NCBI RefSeq assembly: GCF_000204055.1
Contig: NW_006768769.1
Coordinates: 1,353,886 to 1,417,885, forward strand
Reading direction: 5' to 3'
From: Melampsora larici-populina 98AG31
Lineage: Eukaryota; Basidiomycota; Pucciniomycetes; Pucciniales; Melampsoraceae
Length of the DNA stretch: 64,000 nucleotides
Made by a program: the position numbers and the translations under genes. Below are positions 1-10,347 of this stretch, in pieces; position 1 is the first letter of the stretch, and each line of letters opens with the position of its first letter. The notes below the pieces were generated by a model. It had not been told where the DNA came from, ran no database searches, and saw only the letters and a program-made list of their open reading frames with translations.

Positions 1-12
1 AGTAAGTTTAAA

Positions 13-210
13 TCAGTCCGCGACGACGGCAGCGCACGCATGCTGCTTCGCATTAACAAGGGATTCATCGGAATTCTCGTCGTCAGATCCAATGGTCACG
101 ATTTGGGTGCTTTCTTTTGAATACGATAGACAGGCTTGTTTATTAATATGTTGAGAGCGATTGTCGGAGTTAGGGCTGCTGTTGATGCCCCGCTTCCTTG
201 TAGAGCTCAT
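13..210 (-). CDS. possible 5' exon of a gene leaving the left edge
   Basis: A 65-codon open frame on the minus strand starts at 210 and meets a stop at 13-15. The peptide is hydrophilic, rich in Ser, Asn and acidic residues (a DDENSDES run in the middle) and resembles the disordered start of a nuclear protein. No domain is recognisable. If real, it is probably a first exon that splices to sequence outside the window. Upstream (211-350) is AT-rich non-coding sequence that could be its promoter. It could equally be a chance frame. Confidence 0.2.
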   Translation of the reverse strand: MSSTRKRGINSSPNSDNRSQHINKQACLSYSKESTQIVTIGSDDENSDESLVNAKQHACAAVVAD

Positions 211-348
211 CGGAAATCCAGAATAACCTTGATGATGAAAAAGGAAGGGTTTGTATCAGAATTTATGCACGATAAGTGTGAGAAGATGTAGATCTAAGTT
301 GAAATTTTAAACTATGGAGCGCTCTTCAGCCCTCTATTTTTAAAAACA

Positions 349-470
349 AAAAAAAACCGGGCAGCCCGGAGCCCGCTCGATCTTCCCGCGGGCAGCCTCC
401 GGGCGGGGAATAGCCCGGCCGGGCCGGGCCGGGTGCCGGCCTTACCGGGGCAACCGATCATGGAAACCAC
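349..470. repeat. GC-rich island with CCGGG repeats and palindromes
   Basis: An abrupt block of very high GC content inside AT-rich flanks, directly after a run of nine A's. It holds several overlapping palindromes (CCGGGCAGCCCGG; GCCCGGCCGGGC) and a short CCGGG tandem tract at about 413-432. No coding frame or promoter element is evident. It may be the remains of a small GC-rich inverted-repeat element; ends and target duplication could not be defined. Confidence 0.4.
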
Positions 471-905
471 GCGCGTTCGAAGGTCGCAGCTCAGCCGCCG
501 TTTAGGTTTGTTTAGTTTTTTTTTGGCAAATCTGGTTCGCTGATGTTGAGATCAAAAGAAAGTTAGTCACACAGAGAAGAAAGACAGTTATTCTGGAGGG
601 GTTCTATCTTTCCTCTACCCAATTTCAAGGAAAAGTTCGACCTATTGAAGGATTTACGAGATGCTGAGATTGGGTTAAAGTAAAAAACGATATCAGATCG
701 AAGCAAGGTGTTTTTTTAATATAAGGACCAAGATTACAATCAATCCTAATCAATCTTAATGAAACAGGTGTTTATGATAATGAACTAAAGGATGAAACTC
801 AAGGTACTCAAAACGGAAACACAAGAAACTTCAAATCCGAAAACTTCCTTGAGACGTCTTGCTTCGATCAGTTGAGATCTTATTATTTCTTGCAAAATCA
901 ACAAC

Positions 906-1160
906 ATGAGGTTAACATTCAACCATCATCCCTGTCATCACCAACGCTTATCATATCGACATCAACATGATGTCCTATCTAACATCAAGTTCCAATCTCG
1001 ATATAGTTCTCAAGCATTTAACTCTCAGTCTGACTTACAGGAATCAGATCAAAATCAAAGACTACCACATCCAAGTTCAGTTCATTTCATTTTCAAATTC
1101 TTAATCAGAACAAATCGCAAAAGAACTAATCAGTGGCTATTTTTTTCTAACGGCATTTAA
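906..1160 (+). other. possible upstream exon / presequence of panB
   Basis: An open frame starting at 906 gives a peptide whose first ~40 residues are basic, aromatic and nearly free of acidic residues, including the segment QSRYSSQAF, which looks like a mitochondrial presequence. The frame is out of phase with panB by two. A CTAAC branch-like site (1147-1151) and an AG at 1198-1199 could form the end of an intron; a GT at 1075 would join the frames, but that donor (GTTCAG) is weak. The fungal enzyme Ecm31 is known as mitochondrial, which makes such an exon plausible. It may also be plain 5' leader. Confidence 0.25.
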
Positions 1161-1204
1161 TAATTTGCTTTACCCAAAACAAAGACTCGGGTCGATCAGC
1201 AACT

Positions 1205-2215
1205 ATGACGAGATCATCAAATGTGACTTTCGAAACTATTTCAGATTTATATAAATCGAAAACCCCAATCACCATGTTAACAGCTCATGATTTTCAATCA
1301 GCTCGTTTACTAGCCATGTCATCATATACTTCGTCTCAGAAATCAAACCAAAATCAAACCTCGAAACGATCGCTACCAAACGGTGTAGATTTTTGTTTAT
1401 GTGGAGATTCATTAGCGATGGTCTCACTTGGTTATACTTCAACTAACGAACTAAGTTTAGAAGAATTCACTTATCATCTGAAAGCCGTCAGACGTGGTCT
1501 AGATAGTGTACTACAACCACCACCGATTCAAACTAACGAGAATCCATACCATTATAGAATGCCACTCTTGGTAGCAGATTTACCATTCGGAACTTTTGAA
1601 GGTCAAAACCCAGATAGAGGATTAAGAACGGCTTTAAGATTGGTTTCAGAGGCAAGAATTGATGCAGTGAAAATCGAAGGAGGACTTGAACAAATTCCAT
1701 TAATCAAAATTTTAAAACAATATGGAATTCCAGTGATTGGTCATCTTGGTTTACAACCTCAACGAATTGCAGGTCAAGGAGGAATGAAAGTTCAAGGATC
1801 AAAAGAAATCGAATCAGCAAGAAATATCATTAAGACGGCTATTGAATTAGAATCATCAGGTGTAGTTGGAATTGTATTAGAAGCCATACCTGAAAAACTT
1901 TCCATCGAGATTCAAAAAAAGTTATCGATTTTTACTATAGGAATTGGAGCAGGACCATCAGTTGATGGACAAGTTTTAGTCACATCAGATTTATTAGGTT
2001 CATTAGATTCAATCAAACCTCGATTTATCATGGATCATCCTTCAAATGGTTATCATGTTTCTAATTTGAATCCTAGATGGGATTTAGAACTTCAAATCAT
2101 ACATGAATATATAAATCAAACTCGTTCTAAACGATTTCCTAATCCTAATGGTCAACATTCTTATAAGATGAATTCATCAGTATTTAATCAATTACAATCG
2201 GAGGGATGGACTTAG
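1205..2215 (+). CDS. panB: 3-methyl-2-oxobutanoate hydroxymethyltransferase (ketopantoate hydroxymethyltransferase)
   Basis: This enzyme transfers a hydroxymethyl group from 5,10-methylene-tetrahydrofolate to alpha-ketoisovalerate, the first committed step to pantothenate and coenzyme A. The 336-residue protein reads as one intronless exon. Family blocks occur in order: PITMLTAHDFQSARL near residue 21; CGDSLAM near 72, with a metal-binding Asp; LLVADLPFGTFEG near 120, with the second metal Asp; AVKIEGG near 155, with the active-site Lys; VIGHLGLQPQ near 178; and VLEAIPE near 225, with the catalytic Glu. GIGAGPSVDGQVLV follows. The metal-binding and catalytic residues are present. The protein is longer than bacterial PanB (about 264 residues) because of a Ser/Gln/Asn-rich insert near residues 38-57 and a C-terminal tail. 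The bacterial family begins almost at this ATG, so any upstream exon would add only a targeting sequence. The yeast counterpart is ECM31. The gene stands alone. Confidence 0.95.
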   Translation: MTRSSNVTFETISDLYKSKTPITMLTAHDFQSARLLAMSSYTSSQKSNQNQTSKRSLPNGVDFCLCGDSLAMVSLGYTSTNELSLEEFTYHLKAVRRGLDSVLQPPPIQTNENPYHYRMPLLVADLPFGTFEGQNPDRGLRTALRLVSEARIDAVKIEGGLEQIPLIKILKQYGIPVIGHLGLQPQRIAGQGGMKVQGSKEIESARNIIKTAIELESSGVVGIVLEAIPEKLSIEIQKKLSIFTIGIGAGPSVDGQVLVTSDLLGSLDSIKPRFIMDHPSNGYHVSNLNPRWDLELQIIHEYINQTRSKRFPNPNGQHSYKMNSSVFNQLQSEGWT

Positions 2216-2939
2216 GTTTGTTTTTGAAAACTTTTATCAATAAGATTGTTTATAGAAAGGAGATTCCTATATAGATTTTATAGTTTTTACCTATTTATTT
2301 GACGAATCATTCTGCATGAATTATATATTTCTCTCCCAATTAGATTTGCATCATCATTATTTTTTTTCTACTTCATCGCCTTACTGTGCCTACTTCAACT
2401 AGATGCACAAAAAAGCATTGAATTAGTCTATACTTATACTTGTATTTCAAAAATGGCGTTGAATTACTTTCAAAAAGGATGTTGAAATAGAGAGAGATAT
2501 ACCCACTTGCATGAAGAAAGGAAAAACTAGATTGCTAGCAATGTGAAGCCATGTTTCCTGTTTGAGAATGAAAACTGTCCAAGGGTATAGTTTGAGCTTA
2601 TGAAAGTGCCTTTTCTTTTGAATTTCATACCACCATGGCTGTGCAACTCATGAGTTTCGCTGACAGTGTTACTCGTCAGGGGTCTCATAGTAATATTGAT
2701 TATCATGAAGTGCTCCTGAGCTGTGCTTCTAGCTCCTGGGAGAGTTATGTGGGTCGTGCACCATATGAGCACATCAATCATGGGCTTCATGAAATATCAC
2801 TTTGAGGTGAAGTGTAAGGTGCTGAAATTGACCCATTCTTCAGTGTACCTCGCCAATGCCAGCTATTGCGTTGGGGAGCCAAGTTTTAGCTACGTGGCGG
2901 GTCACTAGGGGAGAGCTACTTTGTACGAGCCAAACAACT
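2216..2939. other. intergenic, panB 3' flank
   Basis: AT-rich sequence right after panB, probably its 3' UTR and terminator, followed by unassigned sequence. Short open frames here show no recognisable domain and no splice pattern. I see no gene. Confidence 0.5.
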
Positions 2940-4067
2940 TGTTAAATTGTCTTCTTTATTTCTCTCTGGAAATCTTAGTGGCCATATTGCGCATACATTT
3001 TACAGCTGGTAGGGATCTAGATTTGAATGGTCAAAAGAGAAGAGGATATATGAAATGATAAGGTGGGAGGAGATATAGATTTGATTGTGTAAGCCTAGAA
3101 GGACTTAGTTTTTTGCGGACTAGGGAACACAGTTTTGGAATGGGCAATTCAGATGTCCTTATACCTTCAAATCTAGAGAATAGATGAAGATTGGCGGACA
3201 AAAGGTTACAAAGATGAAAGCAAAGTGGTGATGAAAAGATACCAAATGCACAAGGTCAAAAATGAAATCAGGAAGGTCAAAAGTCAGTTGAGAACAACCA
3301 GTAGAAAAATTATTGGCTCATTCGGACCAAAGACAAAATTACCCACAGGCAGAACTCACACACAAAAACAGTATTCATGCGAGTCTCTCCACTTTTTCAT
3401 TATGTAGACAAACATAGAATCAAACGCTCAAAAACTGTATCCAATTCATGAAAGTGAAAAGTAGATCAAACTGATATCTCAATTTTACTGTATACTTGAG
3501 TAAAGCTTTGTGATGTCTTTACCGCAAGCTTAGACAGACTTGATGTCGACAGTCAAAAGTAATGAGGCTGTGTTAGGGAGACCGGAGGATGCGAAAGCTC
3601 CTCCGGGAACCAAAATATGGTGTCGCTACGGGCAAATCCAATCATACCAAAGCAAATTGCAACTTGCTCAGGAAAGGCATCGGATCATAGAACCCCAGAT
3701 AACAAGATGAAAAAAGTAGATTGAATAAACAGGATCAAAAGTAAACAGAAGACACACTTATCTCGGGAAGTATGTCAAGAGGAAGAAACATCATTTACCA
3801 AAAGATCTTAGAAATGAAGAGAAAAGAACAAGATAGAATGAACAGAAATTTGGCGGGAAGAGACCCTGATGCAGAAAGAATAGTACCCTCCCAGTCATAT
3901 GCATGACTGTAGGGCATATGTAGGATAGCCCATAGTCTTGTTTGTATCATTATAAATACCAGCTTATGTACGGTTATTACATAATGATTTGTGTCCTTGT
4001 CCCTCCCCATAACGTATATAACCCTTTTTCCATGACATGGCTGTGAACTGTCAATATTTTATTGAGG

Positions 4068-6371
4068 TCATCCACTTAAATTCCACGATGCCTCCCAACG
4101 CGGGTACCAAGACAAGGTAGTTTGAGCAATTTGTGTAGTAACTGGACTTGTTTTTTGAAATATTTGCCGCCATTGTTCCATAGTTAATGAGCTGGTGTCC
4201 CCGTTTAAGAGTTCTAAGCCATCACTTGCCGTTGGTGTGTCAAGGGGTTGATGCATTATGCGACACTTGAAGTTTGATGCATGTAATTTTACATTGTCTT
4301 TTGCATGGACTAAGTTAACTTTTGCTATTTCTGTCATACTACTAACGGGAGTTATCTTGTCCAGGACTTTTACAAAGTGTTTTATTTCCTTCATTTCTTG
4401 TTCTGATCTATCATGATTGGTCCAGGAAGGCCACTTGAACTCTTTAGACATCACATGCCTGATAGCATCACGAATAGCCGCAGATTCTTTGGAAATTAAT
4501 TGCAGGAGATGGTCAGGCCCTTGTGGAAGGTAATTGGTCAGATGCATTAACATCTCAAGACCCAATGGATATGGTATCTCTTTATTGCTCATGCCTGCTG
4601 CAATGTTGCGATAATATCCTCCATCATAAGCAGCAACCTGGTATGGTTGAGAAGGCTTGTTCCAGAAAGGTTTGGAAGGCACATCTTCTTTGAAGAGTTG
4701 GGTGACTTGCATGAAATTGTCCCATTTGGCATGTGCAAGGAGGTGAGGATCTGTGGAAACAATTATTTCAGTCAGGATACATTGATTCAAGGCCTGATGA
4801 AAAGACTGAACATACGCTCTAGGACAAGACCATAATTGTAGGCCATCAGATCCTCTCGACCCAAACGAAATCCTGGATAAATTTTAGACCAGGCCCTTTG
4901 AATACCATCAAAAATATCCCACCTGTTGGTGGAAGGCGCTTCAGAAAGTAGTTCTTGTTCCACATATTTTCCCAGTTCGTTATGGGCCATGATCAATTTG
5001 TAGGAGTCTTGGAGGTCTGCCTCTGGGATATTCTTCATTTCTATCAGCAGTCTATTGATGGCATTTTTGACGTTTTGGTGTTGTTCCAATGGATTGCTCA
5101 AGATTGAGTACAGATCTTGAGATCTTGAGTTAAGTTTGATATTGGTTAGAAATGGTCTTAACTTTTCAGAATGTTGAAGGATGTCTCTCTTAGCCTGGAA
5201 ACTGTTCATATTTTTACAAAGTACCACATTGTTGAGGAAAATACCAAATGCCAATCTGGGTCTATCGTAGGACCAGAAATGAAGCATATGTGCAAGGATA
5301 TCAATAGCATATTGGCCCTCAGTAAATTCAACATGTGGTTCCTGGAAAATTTCCTGAAATTCAGCAAGAAGACCCTGGACTAGGACAGCCTCTCGAGGTA
5401 GTGTGTGACCTGAGAGGTATTCAGCAACCATTCTATCGGTTGGGTGACGGATTCTACCAATTTGATATCCATCCTCCTTCTCATGTTGTCCTATCAATTC
5501 AGCCCTCTTCAAACATTCCTCAAGTCCATGATCATGGCCTGAATTTCAGAAAGTCAGCAGCAAATATAGTGAATTAAATATAAGGACTACACACCTCTTG
5601 TGGGTATTTCCTTTCTCATCCAATGATCAAATGCTTCAGTGAATTGTGCTCCATAATCTGGAGAAAGGAAAGTTACAATATACAGGTTTCAGCTCAATGA
5701 TCATTTTAAAATTTTGTGATATAACTCACGCCAAGCAGCTTGTATTTCCAGTTTTACTTGGTTTCTGAGGCCGTCTGGCATTGGTATATTGTCTGTTCTT
5801 CCCCATTTTCCTATTTCAAGTGCTACCCAGATTCCAGTAGCCCAAAGCCTTTCCAGGTCTTTCAGATATTGAGGGTTCAATAAGGCTTCCTGAGCCAAGT
5901 CTTGGCATTCTTTTACTAGGTGTTCATGTTTTTTGAGCCAATCAGTCTGAGGAACATGTTGATTATCAAGTGTGTTGACCAATACCAATACTTTCTCTGC
6001 TAATTTTTGAATTCCAAAATGTACTGGTTGAGAAGGTTGAGATTGAAGATCTTGAATTGTCTTGGTAGTCTTAAAGAAAGAATTGTATACAACAGGTAGA
6101 AGTTCATTGAGGGGATCTATTGAAGCTTGTCTGGTTCTACCCAGTGCCCCCCTTAGGAAATTTCTCCTAGAGGTGGTTGGTGGGGTTTTGGGAAGTCATG
6201 GGAGTAGCTGAGCTTATTGACCATTACATCCTCTTGTTGGTATGTGTGGAATGTAAGTGGGAATCCTATTTCATCATAGAAGTGCCCCTGTCCCAATGAG
6301 CATGAAGGCATGGTGATCAAAGCCAGTTGGATAAAAAGTAGTGGTGATAAAATGCGAATATTGGTATGCAT
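4068..6371 (-). pseudogene. secreted ~700-residue protein of unknown function, copy A (frameshifted)
   Basis: A four-exon gene read from splice signals and from comparison with copy B: exon 1 5730-6371, exon 2 5595-5657, exon 3 4816-5538, exon 4 4068-4750. Introns are 72, 56 and 65 nt, with GTGAGT, GTGTGT and GTATGT donors. The N-terminus is a typical signal peptide: hydrophobic core LLFIQLALITMPSC, probable cleavage after CSLG or just beyond. The remainder is helical, rich in charged and aromatic residues, with no domain I recognise; no Cys-rich effector pattern is seen. Relative to copy B, exon 1 has lost one T near 6196, which moves the reading frame about 60 codons in and leads to an early stop. 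The other exons remain open, so inactivation is recent or the base is a sequencing error. Repaired length would be about 703 residues. The role could be that of a secreted virulence-associated protein, but this is a guess from the signal peptide and fungal context. Confidence 0.75.
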
Positions 6372-6385
6372 TGTGGAATATAACT

Positions 6386-6850
6386 TCAGAAAAGTAGCTG
6401 GGGCACAATATCAAGTGTGGTGAATGAGAAGGTCATATAATCGTGGATTTGTGGGTGTTGGGGAATCACTCTTATATTAGGGTCTGAAACCTTTTCCAAG
6501 TTGTGCCCAGCCACCATTAGACACAAACCTTGCCGTGCAAAACTCACAGCACAGCCAGTTTTACCTTGATACATGTGATGAGTCATAATTTGAAGCAAGT
6601 GGAGAGGCTCAGACCTTGTTTCACCACCACTACAGTACACTTTGTGGAGCAACTTGTATCTACAAAGTGAGTCAGAGTCACTGAAAACACTAGTCATACT
6701 CATGCTACAGTAAATGTTGTTGTCTTCATTGTGACCATGAGAAAAAGATGTCCCACTGAGAAAGGAAGGGGCATAATCATCTTACCAGTCTTATCTGTGT
6801 GCAGTCTACGCAGCCACCACTTGGGCAGCTTTGCTTGTAATGTATGTACA
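6386..6850 (-). pseudogene. upstream coding relic of the duplicated segment
   Basis: Immediately upstream of the copy A signal-peptide exon is a 105-codon open frame (6386-6703) with motifs such as SGGETRSEPLHLLQIMTHH. Its counterpart upstream of copy B (about 24470-24720) is broken by stops. Further upstream (about 6750-6840) a frame containing LQAKLPKWWLRRLH also has a counterpart in copy B, where the second Trp codon is a stop. These are remnants of another minus-strand gene, probably transposon-derived, duplicated together with the secreted gene. Function not recognised. Confidence 0.4.
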
Positions 6851-8759
6851 CCTAAACACAGGAACACTCACACCAAGAATAACATTACTTTAGCATCTCA
6901 TAACTATGTGAGTGAGCATTGTAAAGCTGCATGCTTTGCAGGAGCAATTGTATCTCTGTCTAGAAAATATACCTTCATGTGGATTGATCTGATTGAATCA
7001 AGTATAGCTTCTGGTATTACCTACAGTGCATTATTAGAAATATTTTATATTGAGGAGAGAGCACAATGTGTGACTTTCCTGCAGTATGCCACAACTTGAG
7101 CCCAAAGCTGCGCTTCAATAATGCTAGTCATTGCTGTGTCAAGCTTACTGTGGTGGCAGTGTAACTGCATGTCTTTTTCTGAGACTGACTCGCTCTGAGA
7201 CAATCCTGAGAAAAATAAATCACAGAGGATGGTGGCTTGTCATACACTGTTTATACAGGATAGTGGCAACTGGTATATATGTATGGAGGTTTGAAATAAT
7301 TGATTGTTAAGACTTCAAAAAATCCATCAAACTATGATGAGTTTATCATGAATAGTCAAGAATCATTGTCAAAGAATTGATTTGCACCTTACATATGTTT
7401 AGACTCACCCCAATCCAGAAGAAATCATCAATTAATACAAGAACACTCCTTGCTATTTGATTACTTGTGCCTATTTCATAGACAACATACAAATGAAGCT
7501 AGTGAGGCCTTGCTCACTTTTATCTGGCAACAAAAACAATGGGGCAGAGGCCAATTATATGCTACATCTTCAAGTATCTATGATGAAAGCTTGCTCCAAG
7601 AGGTTGTTGCAATGCTGACCCTGTTTTTGATCTCACTGTACTATTGCTAATTGTCAAAGACAACTCAATGTTGTCATTGTTTGCAACTGTCTCTTTGTAT
7701 GATATTTAAAAAAAGCAATCATGATATCTTTTCAACTTGTCTTTTTGGTTTAAACAATTTGATTTGCTTCTAACTTCCTGTTTTCAAAACGTTTCCTTTC
7801 ACAATTTCCAAATGATTGTCTCTCACATGTAATAATTTTGACCAAAAATGGATGTCTAGATATCATATGTGGTTGGTGGAGCTGTGAGCATACAGGCTTA
7901 TAAAGAGAAGGAACTGCTATGCAAAAACAATGCCACACCAGAAGGGATTCAACTCTTCCTGTATGTCCCAGGGCTCTTCTCACACCTGGAATGTGCCCAT
8001 TGATGTCTCTGACAAAAACCATGTTGGGGTTTTTGAGCTCTACATTACACACCAGTCATTACCTGGAGATCCTAAGCACCTCAAAGGATGTAGTTGTCTA
8101 GGCTCTCAAGCAAGCCTGGTCCAAGCTCCGCAGCTTGACTCATTGCGCTGTAAAATGCAAAGGCACATTTTTTTTACGGCACTCAAGACCAAAATCCAAC
8201 TTTGATGTTTTAGGGCGATACATTTGATTATCACAGCAACCAGTGGTGCTACAGGGTTAAAAGCAAGTGCATTCAAAAGCTCTTAACCAGTTACATTAAT
8301 GTTTGTGCTCCTGCACTTGTTGACAAGTGTTAGTGTAGTCCTTCTATGGCCCAAAAGCCTTAAGAAAAAAGTTGGATTTTTGGTCAGGCGCATCCATAGG
8401 CGCATTCCAGGGTCCTTCTCAGGTAGTCTCAGAAGAAGTCTGATACCACATTACATGTAGGCTCAATAGGGGGAGAGCTTCAGTCCCACAAAACTTGAAA
8501 ATGTTTGCACAAGTCAAACAAGAGCTCTACTACATGGCATTTTCTGATGGTTCATTGGTGTAAGACTTGACCAAATGACTATCTTTATGTTTTTGCTACC
8601 GATCCCTTTTGATTCATCCAGACAGATCAAATATGTCTCACCAAGAAGAGCACAGATACCAATTAGAGTACAACATAAAGGAGACCATACATATACATCA
8701 AACAGTCTTACAAAATGACTTCCAGAAAATTATTTTTTATTGAGAAGAGCCTCAGCAAT
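6851..8759. other. intergenic, no gene recognised
   Basis: AT-rich sequence with short open frames on both strands but no family motif or convincing exon chain. It probably consists of old repeats. The boundary at about 6850 is where similarity with the second copy of the duplicated segment ends. Confidence 0.4.
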
Positions 8760-8982
8760 TAGGGTGTACAAATATGACTTCTGTCAAATTCTCTGAAATT
8801 TGACAGAAGGTTTTGCAGAACAACAGATACCAAAATTTTGGTGTGATCTGTTGTTCTGTTGCTCTGTCTGTCTTGATATTTTTAACAAACAACAGATCCC
8901 GCCAAATTTTGGTATCTGTCATTCTGTGAAACCTTCTGTCAAATTCTCTGAAAAATGACAGAAGGCATATTTTTACACCCTA
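8760..8982. mobile_element. palindromic hAT-type MITE (223 bp)
   Basis: Both ends read TAGGGTGTA inward and the arms match over about 100 bp, so the whole element is nearly one inverted repeat around a short centre. The arms contain CTTCTGTCAAATTCTCTGA and ACAGATACCAAAATTTTGG. They match the terminal repeats of the 4.3-kb hAT element that starts about 290 bp to the right. Hence this is a non-autonomous derivative of that family. No 8-bp target duplication is visible; only AAT occurs on both sides. Confidence 0.8.
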
Positions 8983-9608
8983 AATGTCTGTGCAAGAAGT
9001 CCCCTAAGTTCAGCTTTTGTGAAAGTACTTTTCAAAGCAACATTGAGATATATTAACAAGGATCACATAACTAAAGACTTATTAAACTTGAATTGTATAC
9101 AAAAAATATAAAGCAGGATATAACTCCTTAGCTCCATTTTCTAAAAAATGTCATCAAAAGATGACAAAGTATTGTCTTACATTTCAAACCCATTAAAGAG
9201 GAAAAAAATAGCATTATTACAATAAGTTTCATCTTGATTAATAAAAAGTGTTTCAGCCGCTGGCACTACATTTAGGGTGTACAAATATCAATTCTGTGAA
9301 ATTTCAGAGAGTTTGCCAGAAAGTTTAACAGAACGACAGATACCCAAATTTTGGTGGGATCTGACGTTCTGTGGTTCTGTGTTGTTCTTGAGCTTTGAAC
9401 GCCCCTTTTCCCTGAACACCAGACAGTGTCTAGAAGCATGCGCCGGTGCTATCTTTGTCTCCCGGCGAAACCTCCTCCTCACAAGTATTTCATTCATACC
9501 TATCAATATCATTGCATCCATCAAATTGAACACAACTTCAACTGGACTAGCTTACATTTCTGATTTCAACCCAAAGTACTGAAATCAATCCATCAATTGT
9601 TTTGATAG

Positions 9609-9824
9609 TTTTGATTGTTTTTGAATCCTCATCTTTTCAATCATTTAGAACAAAATGATCAAATGCTTTTAGATATCAACTATTTGTTTTGATCATTTTG
9701 ATCATTTTGATTGTTTTGATTGTTTTGATTGTTTTGATTGTTTTGATTGTTTTGATTGTTTTTGAATCTTCATCTTTTCAATCTTTTAGAACACAATGAT
9801 CAATTGCTTTTAGATATCAACTAA
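9609..9824. repeat. 9-bp tandem array flanked by a ~72-bp direct repeat
   Basis: Two ~72-bp copies, each starting TTGATTGTTTTTGAAT and ending AGATATCAACTA, lie at about 9609-9682 and 9753-9824. Between them (about 9684-9765) is an array of a 9-bp unit, GATCATTTT twice followed by about seven GATTGTTTT. It lies inside the left end of the hAT element, outside the coding region, so it is element-internal expansion. Confidence 0.8.
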
Positions 9825-10084
9825 CAAAACAATTGATTGTTTACATTGTTTTGCTATCATTATCTTTCAAACAATTAGAACAACCTAAACATACAATCAT
9901 TTCACTTTGATGTTGTCTTATGTAGTTGTGACAAGAAAAGAGTGATCTGATTAGTTTTAAGAAGCAAAAATAAAAGTTCCTTTTGTTTTGAAGATACAAA
10001 ATAAACTTCACAAAAACAAATTGATTTTCTACCTGGAAAGTGTACAAGATCCAAAAACCAGGATTGAAGTCTCAAAGTCTCAAG

Positions 10085-10245
10085 ATGTGCTCCAAAACCA
10101 AACATCCGTCGGATACTCAACGGAGCATCCAACGGTTCCGGATGTCGGATGAGGCCTTGGAGCTATCTGGTCGCTGGATACTCCGGCTGGTTCGGTTATC
10201 AGATGAGGGGGTCGGAAAATGCAATATCCGTCGGATATCTGGCTG
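10085..10245. repeat. left subterminal CCGGAT / ATCCGTCGGAT cluster of the hAT element
   Basis: Repeated palindromic motifs (ATCCGTCGGAT, CCGGATGTCGGATG, TATCCGTCGGATA) occur several times in about 160 bp next to the end of the transposase gene. A matching cluster sits at the other end of the element (13010-13155). In hAT elements such subterminal repeats are known transposase-binding sites; that role is inferred here. Confidence 0.6.
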
Positions 10246-10347
10246 ATATTTTCATATCATTGCAGTCTCAAGTAGCCGTGTGTTCACATAAATTTAAGGA
10301 AAAATATTGAATAATAAGGGAAACAAGATGATAAAAAAAATAAAAAA

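Larger units (their letters stand above)
2940..6850 (-). repeat. segmental duplication, copy A
   Basis: This segment is collinear and in the same orientation with 14850-17203 plus 23264-24890. Matching landmarks include the downstream flank (2960-3080 versus 14855-14990), the sequence around 3660-3760 versus 15520-15560 and 15770-15810, all exons and introns of the secreted-protein gene, and about 450 bp upstream of its start. Identity is highest over the first exon and its introns and lower over the 3' half. It represents a ~3.9-kb direct duplication; copy B was later enlarged by two insertions. Confidence 0.85.

Noticed and set aside
906..1160. Independent small gene upstream of panB
   Set aside because: Composition and position fit a leader or targeting exon better; no domain, and the panB start follows 45 bp later.
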